A stretch of 9,228 nucleotides of DNA from Akkermansia muciniphila (GTDB lineage Bacteria; Pseudomonadota; Gammaproteobacteria; Burkholderiales; Burkholderiaceae_C). The position numbers were made by a program, and so were the translations under genes. The stretch spans positions 1 to 9,228 of the forward strand of contig CALPVM020000066.1 in the NCBI GenBank assembly GCA_943327015.2, written 5' to 3'. This document shows, piece after piece, positions 6,484-9,228 of the stretch (its first letter is position 1; each line of letters opens with the position of its first letter). The notes beneath the pieces are model-generated. The model was not told the origin of the DNA. It made no database searches and saw only the letters and a list, made by a program, of their open reading frames with translations.

Positions 6484-7707
6484 ATGAAGGAAATGCAACT
6501 CCCTCCAGACCTGCATCTGGATACGTTGGCGGTGCGCGCGGGCATAGAGCGCAGTCAGTACGGCGAAAACTCCGAAGCACTGTATTTGACCAGCAGCTTT
6601 GTACAACCCGATGCCGCCAGTGCCGCACGCCGATTTGCCCAGGAAGAAGAAGGTTACGTCTATTCGCGCGTCGCCAACCCCACCGTCAGCGCCATGGAAA
6701 TTCGGCTTGCAGCCTTAGAAGGTACCGAGGCCGCCATTGCAACCTCCAGCGGTATGGCGGCTATCTTGTTGTTAGGTATGGGCTTGCTGCGCGCTGGTGA
6801 TCATGTGGTGTGCTCTCAGTCGGTGTTCGGGTCAACCATTAAATTGTTTTCGGGTGAGTTTTCTAAGTTTGGCATAGAAACTACCTATGTGTCGCAAACC
6901 GACCCTGTTGCATGGGCGGCGGCCATGCGCCCCAATACCAAACTGCTGTTTGCCGAAACCCCAACCAACCCATTAACCGATTTGTGCGATATTCAAGCCT
7001 TGGCTGATATTGCCCATGCGGGCGGGGCTTTGTTGGCCGTAGACAATTGCTTTTGTAGCCCGGCGCTGCAGCAGCCCAAGCGTTTTGGAGCCGACTTTAT
7101 TATTCATTCGGGTACCAAGTACCTGGACGGGCAGGGCAGAGTGCTGGCGGGTGCCATTTGCTGCGACAAGCGCTATGTTGATCAGGTGTTTTTGCCAATC
7201 ACCCGCACAGCCGGTATGGTGTTGTCGCCGTTCAATGCCTGGGTTGTGCTCAAGGGCATGGAAACATTGTCCATTCGCATGCAGGCACAGTGCCAAAGTG
7301 CCTTGGCCTTGGCTACGTGGTTACAACAGCAGCCACAAGTGGCGCACGTGTATTACCCCGGCTTGCCCAGCCATCCACAACATGCATTGGCTATGCGGCA
7401 GCAGTCCGGCTTAGGCGGGGCAGTAGTTTCGTTTGACATGGTGGCAACCAGCGTAGAGCAAGCCCGGGCCAATGCCTTTCATGTGATTGACAGCACCCAA
7501 GTATGCTCTATTACCACCAACTTGGGTGACACCAAAACCACCATTGCCCATCCTGCTACCACCTCCCATGGCCGTTTAACTGAGGCGCAACGCCAAGCCG
7601 CCGGCATTGGTCAAGGCTTGGTGCGCGTTGCGGTGGGCCTGGAAAATATAGAAGACCTGAAAGCCGATCTGGCGCGCGGCCTTGGCAGTCTGAAAGTACC
7701 CCTATGA
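6484..7707 (+). CDS. metZ: O-succinylhomoserine sulfhydrylase (MetZ), PLP-dependent
   Basis: Predicted to convert O-succinylhomoserine and sulfide directly to homocysteine for methionine synthesis, bypassing cystathionine. The 407-residue product belongs to the Cys/Met metabolism PLP enzyme family. It shows YSRVANPTV at 60-68 (Tyr and Arg for PLP phosphate contacts from the neighbouring subunit), ATSSGMAAI at 86-94, FAETPTNPL at 156-164, the cofactor aspartate in AVDN (D187), and the Schiff-base lysine K212 in HSGTKYLDGQGRV. The DGQGR sequence after the lysine and TAGMVLSPFNAWVVLKG further on are typical of the MetZ subgroup, versus the GHSD form common in cystathionine enzymes. Distinguishing succinyl- from acetyl-homoserine preference needs experiment. 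Translation starts at the ATG 9 bases after a good Shine-Dalgarno. Its stop overlaps the gltX start (ATGA), so translation of the two is probably coupled. No SAM or homocysteine riboswitch fits in the 13-base gap. Confidence 0.93.
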   Translation: MKEMQLPPDLHLDTLAVRAGIERSQYGENSEALYLTSSFVQPDAASAARRFAQEEEGYVYSRVANPTVSAMEIRLAALEGTEAAIATSSGMAAILLLGMGLLRAGDHVVCSQSVFGSTIKLFSGEFSKFGIETTYVSQTDPVAWAAAMRPNTKLLFAETPTNPLTDLCDIQALADIAHAGGALLAVDNCFCSPALQQPKRFGADFIIHSGTKYLDGQGRVLAGAICCDKRYVDQVFLPITRTAGMVLSPFNAWVVLKGMETLSIRMQAQCQSALALATWLQQQPQVAHVYYPGLPSHPQHALAMRQQSGLGGAVVSFDMVATSVEQARANAFHVIDSTQVCSITTNLGDTKTTIAHPATTSHGRLTEAQRQAAGIGQGLVRVAVGLENIEDLKADLARGLGSLKVPL

Positions 7708-9089
7708 CTAAAACACGTACACGATTTGCACCTTCGCCCACGGGCTTTATCCACTTGGGCAACATCCGTTCTGCCTTGTACCCTTGGGCTTTTGCCCGGT
7801 CTACTGGTGGCGACTTTATTTTGCGTATAGAAGATACCGATGTAGAGCGTTCTAGCCAAGCTGCTGTGGAGGTGATTTTGGAAGGCATGTCATGGTTGGG
7901 TTTGAACCATGACGAAGGGCCGTTTTATCAGATGCAGCGCATGGAGCGCTACAAACAAGTGCTGGCAGAGTTGCAAGCTGCAGGTCATGTATACCCGTGT
8001 TACATGTCTATGGCAGAGCTGGATGCCTTGCGTGAACGGCAAATGGCGGCGAAAGAAAAGCCCCGCTATGATGGCACTTGGCGCCCTGAAGCCGGTAAAA
8101 CCTTGCCGGAGGTTCCTGCTGGTGTGCAGCCGGTTCTACGCTTTAAAAACCCTGTTGGTGGTGCAGTGGTGTGGGACGACAAGGTGAAAGGCGTTATCGA
8201 GGTCAGTAACGACGAGCTGGATGACCTGGTAATTGCCCGCCCTGATGGAACTCCTACCTACAATTTTTGCGTGGTGGTAGACGATATTGACATGGCCATA
8301 ACCCATGTGATTCGCGGGGACGACCACATTAACAACACGCCACGCCAGATTAATATTTTTAAAGCACTTGGCAAAGAGCCTCCGGTCTATGCCCATCTGC
8401 CCACCGTGCTGAACGAGCAGGGCGAGAAAATGAGCAAGCGCCATGGTGCAAAGCCCGTGACCCAATACCGCGAAGAAGGCTTTTTGCCCGATGCCATGGT
8501 CAACTATCTGGCACGCCTAGGTTGGAGTCATGGCGATGACGAAATTTTTAGCCGTGCCCAGTTTATAGAGTGGTTCAATTTAGACCATTTGGGCCGCAGC
8601 GCTGCGCAGTTTGATGAAGCCAAGCTACGTTGGGTCAATGCCCAGCACATGAAAGTAACAGCTGGCGAGGCACTGGCACCGTTGGTGCAGGTGCAGTTGT
8701 CTAAGATGGGTATAGCAGTTGACAGCCGCCTAACCCCATTATGTGATTTACTAAAAGACCGTTGCGACACTACGGTGGCTTTGGCCGAGTGGGTGGCGCG
8801 TTTTTATGCCGATGTTAACCCCAGTGCACAAGACCTTGAGCAGCACGTCACAGAAGCCGTGAAGCCCGCCTTGGCGTTGCTGCGCGATAAGTTGCAAAAC
8901 TGTGCCTGGGATAAAGCTGCGATTGCCTTGGTAGTTAAAGAAGTTTTGACTGCTACCGGTTTAAAAATGCCGATGTTGGCGATGCCGGTTCGGGTTTTAG
9001 TGATGGGAGCCACGCAAACTCCGTCGGTCGATGCCATGTTGGCTTTGTGCGATAGAGAAAAAGTTATTAAAAGACTCTCCGTGGCCTAA
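7704..9089 (+). CDS. gltX: Glutamyl-tRNA synthetase
   Basis: Charges tRNA-Glu with glutamate using ATP. The 461-residue class I synthetase is close to the E. coli enzyme (471). The HIGH-equivalent motif is HLGN at 17-20 within RFAPSPTGFIHLGNIRSAL, and the KMSKS-equivalent is EKMSKRHG at 241-248. RIEDTD at 41-46 and the HVIRGDDHINNTPRQ segment (211-225) belong to the catalytic domain; the anticodon-binding helical domain fills the remainder from about 310. The four zinc-ligand positions of the E. coli enzyme (two in CYC, two in CRH) read here CYM at 99-101 and WRP at 126-128, so only C99 remains and zinc is unlikely to be bound. HLGN and the lost zinc site suggest the usual betaproteobacterial form. 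The ATG overlaps the metZ stop by four bases. It is followed by a dyad with a TATAAT and then tRNA-Ala. Confidence 0.97.
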   Translation: MTKTRTRFAPSPTGFIHLGNIRSALYPWAFARSTGGDFILRIEDTDVERSSQAAVEVILEGMSWLGLNHDEGPFYQMQRMERYKQVLAELQAAGHVYPCYMSMAELDALRERQMAAKEKPRYDGTWRPEAGKTLPEVPAGVQPVLRFKNPVGGAVVWDDKVKGVIEVSNDELDDLVIARPDGTPTYNFCVVVDDIDMAITHVIRGDDHINNTPRQINIFKALGKEPPVYAHLPTVLNEQGEKMSKRHGAKPVTQYREEGFLPDAMVNYLARLGWSHGDDEIFSRAQFIEWFNLDHLGRSAAQFDEAKLRWVNAQHMKVTAGEALAPLVQVQLSKMGIAVDSRLTPLCDLLKDRCDTTVALAEWVARFYADVNPSAQDLEQHVTEAVKPALALLRDKLQNCAWDKAAIALVVKEVLTATGLKMPMLAMPVRVLVMGATQTPSVDAMLALCDREKVIKRLSVA

Positions 9090-9112
9090 AATTATGGTTT
9101 ATAATTCAAGGC
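9084..9112. repeat. Inverted repeat spanning the gltX stop (possible terminator or operator)
   Basis: Two nested arm pairs are visible: GCCT (9084-9087) with AGGC (9109-9112), and AATTAT (9090-9095) with ATAATT (9101-9106), separated by a 2+2 base internal loop and closed by GGTTT. The left arm overlaps the last codons of gltX. The following sequence (TTCGGAAATAAG) has no T tract, so an intrinsic terminator is weak at best. The right inner arm contains the TATAAT listed separately, so the dyad may instead reflect promoter DNA. Confidence 0.45.
9100..9105 (+). promoter_or_regulatory. Candidate sigma-70 -10 box for tRNA-Ala
   Basis: A perfect TATAAT occurs 11 bases after the gltX coding region and 46 bases before the mature tRNA. 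A start near 9112 would give a leader of about 40 nt. No good -35 is present at the expected spacing: the hexamers around 9076-9083 (such as CTCCGT) do not resemble TTGACA, and there is no TG extension before the box. Position and perfect hexamer are the only support. Confidence 0.35.
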
Positions 9113-9122
9113 TTCGGAAATA

Positions 9123-9144
9123 AGAAATACTTAAATGTGTTTCT
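9123..9144 (+). other. Potential leader hairpin just before tRNA-Ala
   Basis: AGAAATAC (9123-9130) can pair with GTGTTTCT (9137-9144) through eight pairs including one U-G, with loop TTAAAT. It ends seven bases before the mature tRNA 5' end. If the tRNA is transcribed from upstream, this stem would lie in the pre-tRNA leader removed by RNase P. It may be chance in AT-rich sequence. Confidence 0.3.
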
Positions 9145-9151
9145 GGGGTTT

Positions 9152-9227
<76 letters not shown>

Positions 9228-9228
9228 A

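Noticed and set aside
6212..6628. 138-codon minus-strand open frame across the purF-metZ junction
   Set aside because: It overlaps two confidently assigned genes; the product is rich in Ser, Arg and Pro, without a recognisable domain, as expected of a shadow frame.

Overview
The window is an ordinary housekeeping segment of a betaproteobacterial chromosome. The order folC - dedD (SPOR) - cvpA - purF - metZ - gltX, the complex I NDUFA9-like fragment at the left edge and the style of the proteins point to Burkholderiales, with a Comamonadaceae-like relative the best guess from memory of the DedD and NDUFA9-like termini. No mobile element, CRISPR array, phage gene or integration scar was seen. 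Coding density is very high: the longest stretches without a gene are 2328-2422 and 9090-9151, so no gene-free stretch exceeds 300 bases.

Left part (1-2327). The 3' end of a plus-strand gene for an NDUFA9-like NAD(P)-binding protein runs in from the left. It converges, eight bases apart, on a minus-strand group. In order of transcription that group is an ArsC/Spx-like thiol reductase of the YffB type (1950-2327), the nucleoside phosphorylase ppnP (1579-1896) and the E. coli-type argininosuccinate synthase argG (217-1551). ppnP and argG are 27 bases apart and are probably cotranscribed; a small hairpin lies between the yffB-like gene and ppnP.

Right part (2423-9089). This is a tightly packed plus-strand array, diverging from the yffB-like gene: folC (folate polyglutamylation), a dedD-like SPOR protein (cell-division/peptidoglycan binding), cvpA (inner-membrane protein), purF (first committed step of purine synthesis), metZ (homocysteine synthesis by direct sulfhydrylation) and gltX (glutamyl-tRNA synthetase). 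Gaps are 11, 15, 29 and 13 bases, and metZ and gltX overlap by ATGA. FolC, PurF and MetZ all feed one-carbon, purine or methionine metabolism; GltX uses glutamate, the by-product of PurF.

Right end (9090-9228). A near-complete dyad with an embedded TATAAT, then a second small hairpin, precede a canonical 76-nt tRNA-Ala(GGC) with encoded CCA. The window stops one base after it. I found no convincing novel biological system; the findings are local oddities at modest interest.
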